Shown here piece after piece: positions 42,684 through 52,165 of a stretch of DNA of 64,000 nucleotides. Source of the DNA: Anaerolineae bacterium (GTDB lineage: Bacteria > Chloroflexota > Anaerolineae > Promineifilales > Promineifilaceae). The translations under genes and the position numbers were made by a program. The stretch lies in the NCBI GenBank assembly GCA_023384415.1, contig JAHDWJ010000005.1, positions 156,261 through 220,260 on the forward strand, written 5' to 3'. A model generated the notes under the pieces. The model was not told the DNA's origin, searched no databases, and saw only the letters and a list, made by a program, of their open reading frames with translations. Position 1 is the stretch's first letter. The number at the start of each line of letters is the position of its first letter.

Positions 42684-45600
42684 TCAACTATAGATAGGCT
42701 CAGCCACAACATTCACCGGTCCCATGCCCATTTGCGTCAACACATCCTGAATGGTCTTGAGCTGCATGTCGTTCAAGGCAACATCCCGGCCAAAATCTAT
42801 AATAAGCTCTAACTTTACCAGCAAGCTGTGAATTTCCTCGCGGGCAAAGGCATCGGTCACCTGCTTAAAACGCTTGTACCGATCCCACTTCCCCTGGAAA
42901 TTCAGCACAAACTGCTCGCCGGGCGGGGGATCAAACTGGATGGTCAGTTGCAGCGTGATCCCAAAATCGGCCTTGCCCATCTGAGGAATGGCTAATCCTA
43001 CGGCCGCCAGGCTGTCGGCGTGGCTTTTGCTGGAGCCATAAAAGCCAAGTTGGAGGCGGCGCAGGGCGATGGCATTGTGTTCCTCGCACCGATCCCACAC
43101 TTGCTGGAAGGCCTGCGCCGGTGGCCCGGAGCCTTCGATGCGTGGGGGACGGCCGTCGCCCAAAATTGCGTCCAGCAGATCATCCGGCGGTTCATCGTCT
43201 ACGTCACCAACAACGGCCGTCCCTCTATCGCCCACTGGCGGTTGCGGCGGCTGCCATTTACCCTTGATTCGCAGATTTAAGCGCTCTGCTTCGGCCGGCG
43301 CATACAGCCGGGTATGATCGCTAATCTGCCAAAAAGTGGGCGGAGAATCCTGATCATAGGCCCAATCCTCGCCAGTATCGTAATACACCCATTGGCGCGT
43401 TTTGACCCCATTTTCCAGAGTGCGCTGTAACTGGTTCACATCCAGCAGCAAGGGCAGGCTGACTTTACGAGCGAAGGCGCGGCGTAAATCTTCGGTACTC
43501 ATCTCGATCTGATTCTTATCCCACGCTTTGGCCTTCAGGTAAGCGGCCGGCAGCGGATTATCATCGGAAGTACGCACTTTTTGCAGGTTGTGCAGCACGC
43601 GCACGACGACGTTGGTCTGGTCTATGTTGGTATCGCCCTGGCCTTGCGGCGGCACAGTCTCCCGCCGCAGGAAGGCGTGGTCTTGCGGGGCATCGCTGGT
43701 GGGATAAAACAGGTAACGGTATGTTTTGGTAATGGCGATGCGCACGTTGAGTTCGGCCGTTTGTTTCATCTCGCGCAGCTTCTTCTGATGGTCGTCGTTA
43801 AACTCCCGCATCCGTTCACTGCTGCCCGTAATGCGCTCAATCGCCAGGAAACGACGTGTCTCACTGACCATCTGCTCGGTCTGATCGCCATCGGCTACTA
43901 AAAATAAGACATTGTTCTGGTAATTGCGAAATGATTCGGCGATACCGGCATACTCAGCCATTTTACGAATCAAGTCCGGCGGTTCACTGGCGGCCGCGTC
44001 AATCTTGAGGGCGTCGTAATGGACAATCGCCAATTTAGGCTTGGCGGCATCATCATCCAACTCGGCTGGGGTGGCCGGAAAATAAACGGGCTTTAGATAG
44101 CCAACCCGCCAAATCGCGCGGATACGGGTGTCAATTTCCTGCTTGGCGCGGGTCGTATTGACCGATCCTACCTCATCGTCAATGATCTTGTTCAGGGACG
44201 GCTCAGTTTTGAAACGATATTTATAGCCATCATATTCCAGGAACCAGGCGCGGGCGTAAAGCCGTTCCAGGGCGCGCTGCACCACCGCCGGATCGTCGCC
44301 ACCAACAGCCGCCGGCGTCAGCGTCCCCAGGAGCAGTTCCGGCAGCTCTACGCCGCTGGCAATCCCTTGCGTCAGGCTGTGCAAAAATATGGTTGTACCC
44401 ATACGCTGCGCGTAACGCGGTTTGCCACTGGCCGCCAGCGGCTCGTCAGCTTCAGCGGCGTGCGCCGGAATCCCTAACTGCGGGCTAACCACATCCGCCT
44501 CGCAAACCTGCTTGAATTTAGGCCGATCCAGGCGGCTGGTCAGGTCTTCGACAATTTGCTGGTAGCCCAGGTCAATGTGATGCGGATGAATAAGCCAGGT
44601 ATCGGCTGGCTGTGTTTGCCATAACTGTCGCACCGCCACAGCCAAGAGCCGCAGCGCCCCGCGCGTGCGTTGAAAATTGGGGATGGTAGCCACTTTTAAG
44701 TTAAGTACCCGGATTAATTCCGGGTGGAAAGGATAGGAAATGGCAAATTCACTGAGGTAATCGGCACGCAAGGCGCGATCCTGGAGATGTCCACCTAACC
44801 CTTCCACTTCCTGGTAATAGGCGCCATACCGGTCAATAACGGCCTGCGCTTCCGATCTGTCCACCTCTTTGAAGAGACGGTGGACAACAATGGCCGAAAT
44901 CTCGTTTTCACCCGTAGGCGTCAGCACACGTTCCTGCCGGGCTGATACGCGCAGCGCTTCCCGCAAATCGGCCGTTTCATTGGCGAAGGCATCTTCCTGG
45001 CCAGCCATTGTCAAGACCAGAACGACCTGCTTTTGGCTGGCAACAAATTCCATGAGCGACATGAGAAAGGCTACCGTTTGTTCAGCCAGGTTAGATTTGC
45101 CGGTGGCTGTAGGTGTAGCTACGGCCGCTCGCAAATGGCGGGCAATTTCGTCAATCATGATCAGGGTGGGACGATTGCCCACAATTTGTTCAAACAAGCC
45201 TGTGCCTGGCGCAATTTTCTTCTGGTCGCTTTCCTGCGCTAAAGCATAGCCGGCGCGGCCGCCTAACTGGTAGGCCAGTTCACCCCATAAAGTATAGGTT
45301 TTGATGTTATCGGCCGCGTGAAATATGCTGGTGGTCGCATCCAGATCAGAGCCAACAACCCCGGCGATGTCCACCTGTCCAATTTGAGGTAAAGGCCAAT
45401 TTTCATCCAGATAAGCTTGCAAAAGATCGGGGCTAACCCGGCCGCTGGCGGCATGAAAAAGGGCAATGAGGTTATGGGTTTTACCGCCGCCAAAGGATGT
45501 TTCCAGGCGAATGATGGGATTATTGGCTGGCATCTGAGCGGTTAACCGGCCTAACACTTCGCGCAGCAAGGTTTTGAGACCGGCGGTGGGGTAGGTGTTG

Positions 45601-45743
45601 TTGAAGAATTGGGTGGGATCGCCGTAGACGGGATCGGCCGTGCCGTCCATGACATCTTTGAGACGGGCGGCGAACAGTTCTTCGCTTAATTCGCCCTGTA
45701 ATACTTCATTGCGTGGTTGGGTGAGATCAAAGATTGTTTTCAT
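42684..45743 (-). CDS. DUF499 AAA+ ATPase (COG1483)
   Basis: The 1019-residue protein starts MKTIFDLTQPRNEVLQGELS. Walker A is TSFGGGKTH (82-90), set in IRLETSFGGGKTHNLIALFHA; Walker B is LIMIDEIARHL (194-204). Later are QERVLTPTGENEI, a sensor-like SYPFHPELIRVL and a helical second half. DUF499 ATPases are typically next to DUF1156 methylases and PLD helicases in bacterial and archaeal defence islands. The enzyme probably powers complex assembly or DNA movement. AGGAG before the ATG. It is the promoter-proximal gene of the island, so all later genes may depend on its transcript. Confidence 0.92.
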   Translation of the reverse strand: MKTIFDLTQPRNEVLQGELSEELFAARLKDVMDGTADPVYGDPTQFFNNTYPTAGLKTLLREVLGRLTAQMPANNPIIRLETSFGGGKTHNLIALFHAASGRVSPDLLQAYLDENWPLPQIGQVDIAGVVGSDLDATTSIFHAADNIKTYTLWGELAYQLGGRAGYALAQESDQKKIAPGTGLFEQIVGNRPTLIMIDEIARHLRAAVATPTATGKSNLAEQTVAFLMSLMEFVASQKQVVLVLTMAGQEDAFANETADLREALRVSARQERVLTPTGENEISAIVVHRLFKEVDRSEAQAVIDRYGAYYQEVEGLGGHLQDRALRADYLSEFAISYPFHPELIRVLNLKVATIPNFQRTRGALRLLAVAVRQLWQTQPADTWLIHPHHIDLGYQQIVEDLTSRLDRPKFKQVCEADVVSPQLGIPAHAAEADEPLAASGKPRYAQRMGTTIFLHSLTQGIASGVELPELLLGTLTPAAVGGDDPAVVQRALERLYARAWFLEYDGYKYRFKTEPSLNKIIDDEVGSVNTTRAKQEIDTRIRAIWRVGYLKPVYFPATPAELDDDAAKPKLAIVHYDALKIDAAASEPPDLIRKMAEYAGIAESFRNYQNNVLFLVADGDQTEQMVSETRRFLAIERITGSSERMREFNDDHQKKLREMKQTAELNVRIAITKTYRYLFYPTSDAPQDHAFLRRETVPPQGQGDTNIDQTNVVVRVLHNLQKVRTSDDNPLPAAYLKAKAWDKNQIEMSTEDLRRAFARKVSLPLLLDVNQLQRTLENGVKTRQWVYYDTGEDWAYDQDSPPTFWQISDHTRLYAPAEAERLNLRIKGKWQPPQPPVGDRGTAVVGDVDDEPPDDLLDAILGDGRPPRIEGSGPPAQAFQQVWDRCEEHNAIALRRLQLGFYGSSKSHADSLAAVGLAIPQMGKADFGITLQLTIQFDPPPGEQFVLNFQGKWDRYKRFKQVTDAFAREEIHSLLVKLELIIDFGRDVALNDMQLKTIQDVLTQMGMGPVNVVAEPIYS

Positions 45744-46062
45744 GATGCTCCTGGTTCAAAATAACTTAAAGTTTGCAGTGCTAACAAATTTATCAGAACT
45801 TATAAGCTCACACCTGTTTGCTCGCATTCCTTCGCGATAACAATCCCGGTATGATGCCCCACTCCTGCTCAATCTTCGATACCAGGCGGTCGCTGCTGGG
45901 GAGCAGCTTGATCACCTCTTATTTGAGTACAGTTGGATATTTCTTCTTTTGCCCGGTCATTGTTTTCTTCTAATTCAAGTGTACTCGATTTGTTTATTAT
46001 CTCCGCCCACTCTTTTAGGACAACCTAAATTTACCTATAACTGAAATGTAGAAAGGCCATGA
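45744..46062. other. Intergenic region at the defence-island 5' border
   Basis: This gap holds the probable promoter region of the DUF499 gene, which I could not identify clearly, and the decayed transposase listed at 45808-45960. No complete gene is present. Confidence 0.6.
45808..45960 (-). pseudogene. Decayed IS3-type transposase orfA (51 codons, internal stop)
   Basis: Read from ATG 45960 on the minus strand, the frame gives MTGQKKKYPTVLK, then a TAA, then EVIKLLPSSDRLVSKIEQEW and GIIPGLLSRRNASKQV before a TGA. This matches the first part of IS3-family OrfA, where a helix-turn-helix follows Lys-Tyr/Phe-x-x-Glu-Phe-Lys and ends in Gly-Ile-x-Pro-x-Leu. The internal stop and early end show it is inactive. 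It marks a past mobile element at the island border. Confidence 0.7.
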
Positions 46063-47127
46063 TTATCTGTCAAGGGATGTGATGATAGCCCGCCATTTTT
46101 CTTGCACCTGGGTCTCCAGATATATTTGTTTTCTTTCTTGCTGGCGGGTTATGATTTTTCGGCGTAATGTTTGATCTTGCAGAAGCATCACGGCAAGTTC
46201 GGCCAGTGGCTCAAATTTTTTCTCATGGAATAAGATTCCGGCGCTGCCTAAGGTGCCAGGGATGCCACTGCTGGCGTAGGCCAGGATAGGCAGATCAAAT
46301 AACATGCTCTCGATGAGGGGTTTGCCAAACCCTTCATGTTCGCTCATGGAAATATACAGATCGGCCATGCGGTAATAGGTCAGCATATCCTGAAAAGAAA
46401 GATGGTCGGTAAAGGTGATGGCTTTGAGTAAATCAAGTTCGCTGGCGAGGTCGCGCAGCCATTGGGCATACAAAGTAGACCAGGGGACACCGACGAGAGC
46501 CAGGTGTGTTTCTGGTTTGATACGGCGTATATAGTAGAGGAGTTTGATCAGGTCTTCTTGCCGTTTGTTGGGGACAAGACGGCCAACAAAAAGGAGTAAC
46601 GGTTTTTTTGTTTGGATTTGGGTGGCCAGTTTGGAATTTATAGGTGTGTTGTGGTATAGCTGTGGATCAAGGGCGATGGGCAGGACATCGGTCTGGGGAA
46701 AGCCGGCCGCCTGTAACTCTAATACGTTATATGGGGAGACGCCCAGAGCGAGCCGGGTCCGAGGTACGAGTAGGGGGAGTTGTTCCCGTCCCCATTGGAG
46801 TTGTTGGGCTAAGGCGGGATCCAGGGTCGTGAAAAATTCGGCTGGGGTGACGTTGTGATAGATGAGGATGATCTGGGGGGGGAGGGGGAGCAGATGGTTG
46901 ACGACTTCGGAACCGATGCCGTGATGGTAGATGACGTATTTTTCCGTGGGGTCGGGTCGGTAAGCGGAGAGAGGTTTGACCTGGCTGATCATAGCCTCGC
47001 TCAGATGCAGGCTGTAAATTTCTGAACTGTATCCCATCTGGCGCAGCCAGCGGCGCAGCTGTAGGGCATGGTCAGTGATGGCGTCGCCGGGGGTGGCGGA
47101 TTCGGTGAGCTGGTGCAAGGTGGGCAT
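46063..47127 (-). CDS. Glycosyltransferase family 4 (surface-glycan operon)
   Basis: The 354-residue protein has a GT4 pattern: the second domain starts LLLFVGRLVPNKRQEDLIKL and carries the donor-site SMSEHEGFGKPLIESM with the full EX7E pair. The N-terminal domain has YHNVTPAEFF, typical of enzymes that process mannose-like or dTDP sugars, but the donor is not known. It ends the operon that begins at 53883; only two bases separate it from the GT4 upstream. The region after it leads to the defence island. Confidence 0.9.
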   Translation of the reverse strand: MPTLHQLTESATPGDAITDHALQLRRWLRQMGYSSEIYSLHLSEAMISQVKPLSAYRPDPTEKYVIYHHGIGSEVVNHLLPLPPQIILIYHNVTPAEFFTTLDPALAQQLQWGREQLPLLVPRTRLALGVSPYNVLELQAAGFPQTDVLPIALDPQLYHNTPINSKLATQIQTKKPLLLFVGRLVPNKRQEDLIKLLYYIRRIKPETHLALVGVPWSTLYAQWLRDLASELDLLKAITFTDHLSFQDMLTYYRMADLYISMSEHEGFGKPLIESMLFDLPILAYASSGIPGTLGSAGILFHEKKFEPLAELAVMLLQDQTLRRKIITRQQERKQIYLETQVQEKWRAIITSLDR

Positions 47128-47129
47128 GA

Positions 47130-48284
47130 TCAGGTGAGATTCCAGGTTTGGGTTAGGTGGGCAAAGCGGTGGATGAGGGCGGGCCAGGTGTAATTTTGTA
47201 AGGTGTAGGCGCGGCCGCTTCTGCCCATGCGGTCTGCTTGTTCGGGGTGGGTTTGCAACCAGTGGGCCGCGGCCGCGAACTCATCCCCCGTTCTAAACCA
47301 TATCCCCCCCTTGGCCCGCTGTACCTGTCCCCGGGTGACGGCCCCGTCCCCATGAACCAGCACCGGCCGCCCCGCTATCCATGATTCCAGCAAAGTAATA
47401 CCAAAACTTTCATTTAAGGAGGGTTGGACCATAGCCAGGGCGTGCCGGGCCAGGCTAATTTTTTCTTCCTCACTGATGAAGCCGCGAAAAATGAAAGCCG
47501 GGTGATCCGGGGGGGTGAGCGGGCCGCTGCCAGCCACGATCAGCGGCATTCGTCCCCCTTCCTGCCAATACTGTTCCATATATTCGTAAATCAGGGGGAT
47601 ATTTTTACCGCTTTCCAGGCGGCTGATGAGGAGTAGATAAGGGGGAATGGCGACTTCGGGGATGGGTAGGGGATCGGGGATGGACAGACCAACCCCTAAA
47701 ACAGCCAACCGCCGCGGCCGCGCCCTGAGTGTTTGCGTTATGAGCTGTCCTTCTTCTGGGGCATTGCATAATACTCCGGCAACTGTTTCTAGCAGCAGGT
47801 GAACCGGCTGTAAATAGGCATAAGGTTCATTGTGCAGACAGGGGACGAAGATTACTTTTTCCGGCGCGCACCAGGCGGCCGCATGCATCATTGGGGTGGC
47901 ATAGGGCATCACCAATACCGCAGCCATCGCGGCCGCGTGCTGGCGAATATGGGCGTAGAGGGTTGGACTGTGAGGACCCCCTTCCAGCCAACCATACTGA
48001 TCGGCCGGAGAGAGATACCCCCCAGCGGCTAACTGCCCTTCTCGCCGTGCCTGCTCTTCCTCGTTCAATTTGCTAACAGGAAAGCGAAGAACCCGTACCT
48101 GATTGTCCCAACTTTCCCCTGCGGGAAGCTCATTGGCCCACGTATAATGGTTGCGGCCACAGGTTGTCCAGGCCTCTACCTGCCATCCGTGCGCGGCCGC
48201 GGCCAGAGCAAACCCTCGCGCTAGCGTCTCTGCCCCACCCCCAATATCAACCCCAAATCGAGGCGTCACCACAGCCAACTTCAT
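47130..48284 (-). CDS. Glycosyltransferase family 4 (surface-glycan operon)
   Basis: The 384-residue enzyme begins MKLAVVTPRFGVDIGGGAETLARGFA, a GT4 Gly-rich loop, and has LLLISRLESGKNIPLIYEYM plus QPSLNESFGITLLESW, the donor-binding Glu pair. It overlaps the upstream coiled-coil gene by an ATGA, so it is translationally coupled. It should add a sugar to a lipid-linked or polysaccharide acceptor. Confidence 0.9.
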   Translation of the reverse strand: MKLAVVTPRFGVDIGGGAETLARGFALAAAAHGWQVEAWTTCGRNHYTWANELPAGESWDNQVRVLRFPVSKLNEEEQARREGQLAAGGYLSPADQYGWLEGGPHSPTLYAHIRQHAAAMAAVLVMPYATPMMHAAAWCAPEKVIFVPCLHNEPYAYLQPVHLLLETVAGVLCNAPEEGQLITQTLRARPRRLAVLGVGLSIPDPLPIPEVAIPPYLLLISRLESGKNIPLIYEYMEQYWQEGGRMPLIVAGSGPLTPPDHPAFIFRGFISEEEKISLARHALAMVQPSLNESFGITLLESWIAGRPVLVHGDGAVTRGQVQRAKGGIWFRTGDEFAAAAHWLQTHPEQADRMGRSGRAYTLQNYTWPALIHRFAHLTQTWNLT

Positions 48285-48787
48285 TCCCCTGCCTTGTCCT
48301 TTGCCGACCGCAGATGCGCCAGTTCTTCTTCGAGCTGTTGAAGACGCCGTTCCTGGGCCTGGGCCTGAGCAGCCTGCCGATTAAGTACGCTGACAAGGTG
48401 ACGGTTTATATTGATCTGTTGGGCGGCCAATCGGTTGACATAAAATAAAACCAGATTGTGCGCCCCACCGCGAATGAGGCCCCACAACCGGCCTAAGAGG
48501 GGTAGACGGGTGGCAGGAGAGCTGACCAAAACTGGCCTGGTTTCAACCTCGGCATAATGCCGATTGGCCAGCCGCAAATGATGATACAGCAGATCATCAA
48601 ACGGTATATCTTCTGGCTCACCAGGGTAATCGGCAGTGCCAAAGGTGGGAAAACGGCGATTGTCATACCCCAACTCGCGGCGACGCTGTTCTACCCGTAC
48701 CCGAATTTCGGCCATGATGGCCGTGGGGTCAATCTCTGGGTCACGGATTTCAATGAGATTATCGGGGATGTCTGGTGAACTGGTCAA
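48281..48787 (-). CDS. Coiled-coil protein of the glycan operon
   Basis: The 168-residue product opens with an acidic segment IRDPEIDPTAIMAEIRVRVEQRRREL, seen at the start of small proteins in glycosyltransferase clusters, then a middle with FYVNRLAAQQININRHL, and ends with a Gln/Glu coiled coil (about residues 130-160). It has no known catalytic motif. The overlap with the following GT4 gene and 11-bp spacing from the membrane protein upstream place it in the operon. It may be a scaffold for the glycosyltransferases. Confidence 0.75.
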   Translation of the reverse strand: MTSSPDIPDNLIEIRDPEIDPTAIMAEIRVRVEQRRRELGYDNRRFPTFGTADYPGEPEDIPFDDLLYHHLRLANRHYAEVETRPVLVSSPATRLPLLGRLWGLIRGGAHNLVLFYVNRLAAQQININRHLVSVLNRQAAQAQAQERRLQQLEEELAHLRSAKDKAGE

Positions 48788-48798
48788 TATTTTTTTTC

Positions 48799-50949
48799 CT
48801 ATGGTCGCAAATTGGGCATTACGATAAGCTCCAGATTCCAGGTAACCGTATGAATCTGATAAGGCCGATACTCGTAGCTGCCTTCAAGCACCTGGTTGGT
48901 AATGGGGCATAAAGTGCTCGCCGGGAGCGGGACATCGGGCCAGGGCCAGGGATGCCCCCCTGGCACGGCTACCCAGTATAATGACCGTCCTTCTTCTTGC
49001 CAATGGGAAAACTGCTGCCGCAGCAAAATTGGGTCCGCGGCCGCGTCCCGCCACACCAGCAGTTCTCTGGCAAATATAAACCGCAGCGGTGTACCTACAA
49101 AATCGGCCACCCCTACCGCGGCCGCATCATTAAAAATGAGCAGCGCATTCGGGGGCAGTTCCTGGTCAAGTTGGGCCAACTGTCCTGTCAGGTCGGCATA
49201 ATCTACCTGGCTGATAAACCCTCGTGATAACCATAACAGACTGCCTAACCAGAGCAGGGCGAGAAGACTCCCCGCCGCCCGGAAGATGGGTCGCTTTTGT
49301 TGCATAAGGTGTCCTAGCAGGATAGCGGCCGCGCTCAAAAAAAACGGCATCACCACCGGCACATACCGGCGCATCACATAAATCTGGTGGTGGCTGGCCT
49401 GTGCCCGCCACAGATAAAGCAGGCTAAACAAAAAGCCGACGGCAAACCAGGGTAGGGTGCGCCGATCTAGCCGGGTGACCAGCCAGACCATCGCCGCCAC
49501 CCCCAGCCATACCCCGGCCACCCCCAGATACCAGCTCAGACGCTGAAAATTGATCGCATCCAGAGCCATCAAGGTAGAGCCGCTGTACCAATCATTGACC
49601 TGTCGCACCCCCTGTACCAATGGTCGGATGAACCAGCCGAACACCCCCCAGAGCAGCACCAGCCCGGCCAGAGTTCGTTTGAGGTGATTGACCCAACGGT
49701 CTGGCAGTTGGACGCGGCCGCGACCCCGCCACCCCACGAGAAAAACCCCACTTACGGCTGCTAACCCCAGCAGCAAAGGGATGGGGTTGTTCCGGCTAAA
49801 GCGGAAAATATAGCCAAAAATGTCAAAAAAGTAAGGACGGCTCTGCCACAAGGCATGAACCAGGCTGTGGGCCGTCAGCAGCGTGACGGGCAGGAAAAAC
49901 CAGGCCAGATTGGACAACTTTCTAAAAGTTGTCCAATCTCCTCTAGCACGTAAGTATAGAAACGCGGCCGCCGGCAGGGCCAGCAAAAAAAACATATCAA
50001 TCCGGGCCAGTTGGGTGCTGCCCAGCATGAGACCGGCTAACATACCCCATTGCGGCCGCGATTCCCCCTGCCGCACCCCTTCCAGCCAGATGATGAACGC
50101 CCACACCCCCAGCCAGAGCAAGCTTTGGGTCAGGGTTTCCGTGACCGGGTAGCGGGCGAACCAGATTTGTAGGGCGTTGCCGGTCATCGCTGCCAGGACG
50201 AGCCAGGCGGGCAGCTCTCCGGCCAGGCGGCGCACCAGGAGAAAAACAGCCAGGCAGCCTAGAATTGCCCATATTCCTACCAGCCGTAGAGCTTGCAAGG
50301 TGCCGCTAACGGCATCTCCCCCGGTGCTGAAGGCGATAGCCTGCCACACTGGGGGCAGGGGGTAAAATTGGGGAATGATCTGGCCTGGAGCTTCCCCGGC
50401 ATAAAAGCCGGGCAGGTAATAGGCGGCCGCATAACTGGTGGGGGGGAGCGGCCGCAAAAAAGCCCCGGCCAATGCGGGATCAAGCGCAGCTAGAACAGGG
50501 TCATCTATCAGGATACGCCCGGTGTAGGTGATGTTGGCCGCCAGGCTGACATAGACCCCGGCATCAGCCCCCCCCTGGATGGATTGATGCGGCCGCAAAA
50601 AGAGCCAACCCGCCAGCGGCAGCCAGAGCAGCAGCAGCCAGTAATACCGGGGTGGATGGGGGGCCTGGGGGCGCAGGGATAATCCTTGGTGCCAGACCCA
50701 GGCTGCCGCCAATAAGACGAGCAGCAGCCAAAGCCAGGCTATGGCCGCCAGGGAAAACCAGCCTACTTCGGCTAAAATGACCGCCAGCCACCCCATCACT
50801 CCCACGCCTAACCCCAGGCTGGCGGCCGCTATTTCCAGCCAATCTAGCGCGGCCGCGGGCTGCGTCCCCTGCCAGGCATGAAACAGCAGCCATCCCAGCC
50901 CGGCACAGGCGGCAAACAGGATAATGAGTAAAAGCAGGTCAATGAGCAT
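48799..50949 (-). CDS. GT-C-like polytopic membrane protein with in-frame palindrome
   Basis: The 716-residue product has about a dozen membrane segments and a first-loop QGGADAGVYVSLAANITYTGR, compatible with a GT-C fold. It probably uses a lipid-linked sugar donor, or moves a glycan intermediate. A perfect palindrome at 49908-49938 lies in frame and encodes TTFRKLSNLA. It follows the GT4 at 50961-52154 by 11 bp. Family assignment is by topology and is not firm. Confidence 0.7.
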   Translation of the reverse strand: MLIDLLLLIILFAACAGLGWLLFHAWQGTQPAAALDWLEIAAASLGLGVGVMGWLAVILAEVGWFSLAAIAWLWLLLVLLAAAWVWHQGLSLRPQAPHPPRYYWLLLLWLPLAGWLFLRPHQSIQGGADAGVYVSLAANITYTGRILIDDPVLAALDPALAGAFLRPLPPTSYAAAYYLPGFYAGEAPGQIIPQFYPLPPVWQAIAFSTGGDAVSGTLQALRLVGIWAILGCLAVFLLVRRLAGELPAWLVLAAMTGNALQIWFARYPVTETLTQSLLWLGVWAFIIWLEGVRQGESRPQWGMLAGLMLGSTQLARIDMFFLLALPAAAFLYLRARGDWTTFRKLSNLAWFFLPVTLLTAHSLVHALWQSRPYFFDIFGYIFRFSRNNPIPLLLGLAAVSGVFLVGWRGRGRVQLPDRWVNHLKRTLAGLVLLWGVFGWFIRPLVQGVRQVNDWYSGSTLMALDAINFQRLSWYLGVAGVWLGVAAMVWLVTRLDRRTLPWFAVGFLFSLLYLWRAQASHHQIYVMRRYVPVVMPFFLSAAAILLGHLMQQKRPIFRAAGSLLALLWLGSLLWLSRGFISQVDYADLTGQLAQLDQELPPNALLIFNDAAAVGVADFVGTPLRFIFARELLVWRDAAADPILLRQQFSHWQEEGRSLYWVAVPGGHPWPWPDVPLPASTLCPITNQVLEGSYEYRPYQIHTVTWNLELIVMPNLRP
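49908..49938. repeat. Perfect palindromic repeat inside a coding region
   Basis: GATTGGACAACTTT (49908-49921) and its exact complement (49925-49938) flank a CTA loop. The word resembles dispersed non-coding repeats, but here it continues the frame of the membrane-protein gene. Confidence 0.85.
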
Positions 50950-50960
50950 CAGGGGAATAA

Positions 50961-52154
50961 CTAATTGGTGAATGGTTGAGTTGGGGAATGGTTAATGAGC
51001 CATTCGTGCAGGTGGGTGGTAAGCTGTTCGGCGACCTGGGAGGGGTGGTGGTAACGCTGGATATGGTACGCGGCCGCGCCTCCCATTGTTTGCCGCATCT
51101 CTGGTGATTGGGCCAGGGAGCGCATCGCCTGGTACAACGCTTCTTCATCCAGGGGGGGGATTTTGAGGGCGGCCGCGTCGGGCAGCTCGTGGTACCAGCC
51201 ATGATTAAATACAATCAGCGGTTTTCTCTGGGCCATCCCCCGCAAGGCCGTAGCCGACGTTTCCCCCATGGTAGGGTGGCGCAAATTAAGGATGACATCA
51301 GCGGCCGCGATCCAACCGGCAAACTGGGCTAAATCGGGTACATATCCGGTTACAAGCACCGCTCCCTCTACCATCAAAGCGGCTAATTCTTCTTGCAGTC
51401 CGGCCTCATACCCCATGATTTCTCCTATAAGCAAAAAACGAGCCTGGGGAAAATCCGCATAAAGCCGGGCAAACTGGCGCAAGGCCATCCCTACCTGTTT
51501 GGCCCTCGTCACCTGGCCCAGCGCGGCAAAAACAACGGCCGTATCTGGCCAGTTTAGTATGGCCCGCTGTGAGGGGGCTTCGTAGCTCACCATTGGCTGG
51601 GGGATGATTTTTATAGGTCGCCGGCACCCCTGAGCCAGTAACTGGTGCTGCCCATATTGGCTGTGAGTGAAAATGAGCAAACTTCGGTCAACCAATATTT
51701 GGTTTAAGGAAGCGACGCTGTACCGATCCGGCTGGTGGCGTAGTTGCCAATAATGACGCAGCCAGCCCGGTTCTCTGCCTAAAGCATATCCCATTGCCCG
51801 TGCATAGCCCGCCTCATCCCCCTGACCTTGGGTAATGGCTTCAATAAAATGATGCAGCACCAGATCATGCAAAACAACTGCTCCTGGGTACCGCAGGGCC
51901 ATCCGGTACAACCCGGTATGGTGGGTGCTGTTGCCCATTTGGTAGAGGGGAAGGGTGTACTGGGGGCGGTTGGCCTGGAAATGGGAATAGGGTTGAATGG
52001 AAAACTGCTGCCGGAGCGCGGCCGCGACCTGTTCCGGCTCTGGGTGAAACAGGGTGAGGTCAACATGGGTGGCCAGGTGGGGCAGCAGTTCCGCACTATA
52101 ATCGGCGATGCCCGTCCGGGCTGGGGGGAGGGGGCTGAAATAGGCCAGGTGCAT
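50961..52154 (-). CDS. Glycosyltransferase family 4 (surface-glycan operon)
   Basis: The protein (397 residues from ATG 52154) begins MHLAYFSPLPPARTGIADYS, typical of GT4 enzymes that have a proline-rich N-loop. A long helical region contains VVLHDLVLHHF, and the donor site lies in LNLRHPTMGETSATALRGM. The GTG at 52169 is in a CTGCTCACT-type repeat, so ATG 52154 is preferred. Its last codons (about 50961-51000) also come from a TGGTGAATGG repeat. It should take part in glycan chain assembly. Confidence 0.88.
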   Translation of the reverse strand: MHLAYFSPLPPARTGIADYSAELLPHLATHVDLTLFHPEPEQVAAALRQQFSIQPYSHFQANRPQYTLPLYQMGNSTHHTGLYRMALRYPGAVVLHDLVLHHFIEAITQGQGDEAGYARAMGYALGREPGWLRHYWQLRHQPDRYSVASLNQILVDRSLLIFTHSQYGQHQLLAQGCRRPIKIIPQPMVSYEAPSQRAILNWPDTAVVFAALGQVTRAKQVGMALRQFARLYADFPQARFLLIGEIMGYEAGLQEELAALMVEGAVLVTGYVPDLAQFAGWIAAADVILNLRHPTMGETSATALRGMAQRKPLIVFNHGWYHELPDAAALKIPPLDEEALYQAMRSLAQSPEMRQTMGGAAAYHIQRYHHPSQVAEQLTTHLHEWLINHSPTQPFTN

Positions 52155-52165
52155 CGGCTTACTGT

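Noticed and set aside
31444-45743. Classical type I restriction-modification, BREX or DISARM locus
   Set aside because: No HsdS, PglX/PglZ or DrmA-C signatures are seen; the core is DUF499/DUF1156/PLD-SNF2.
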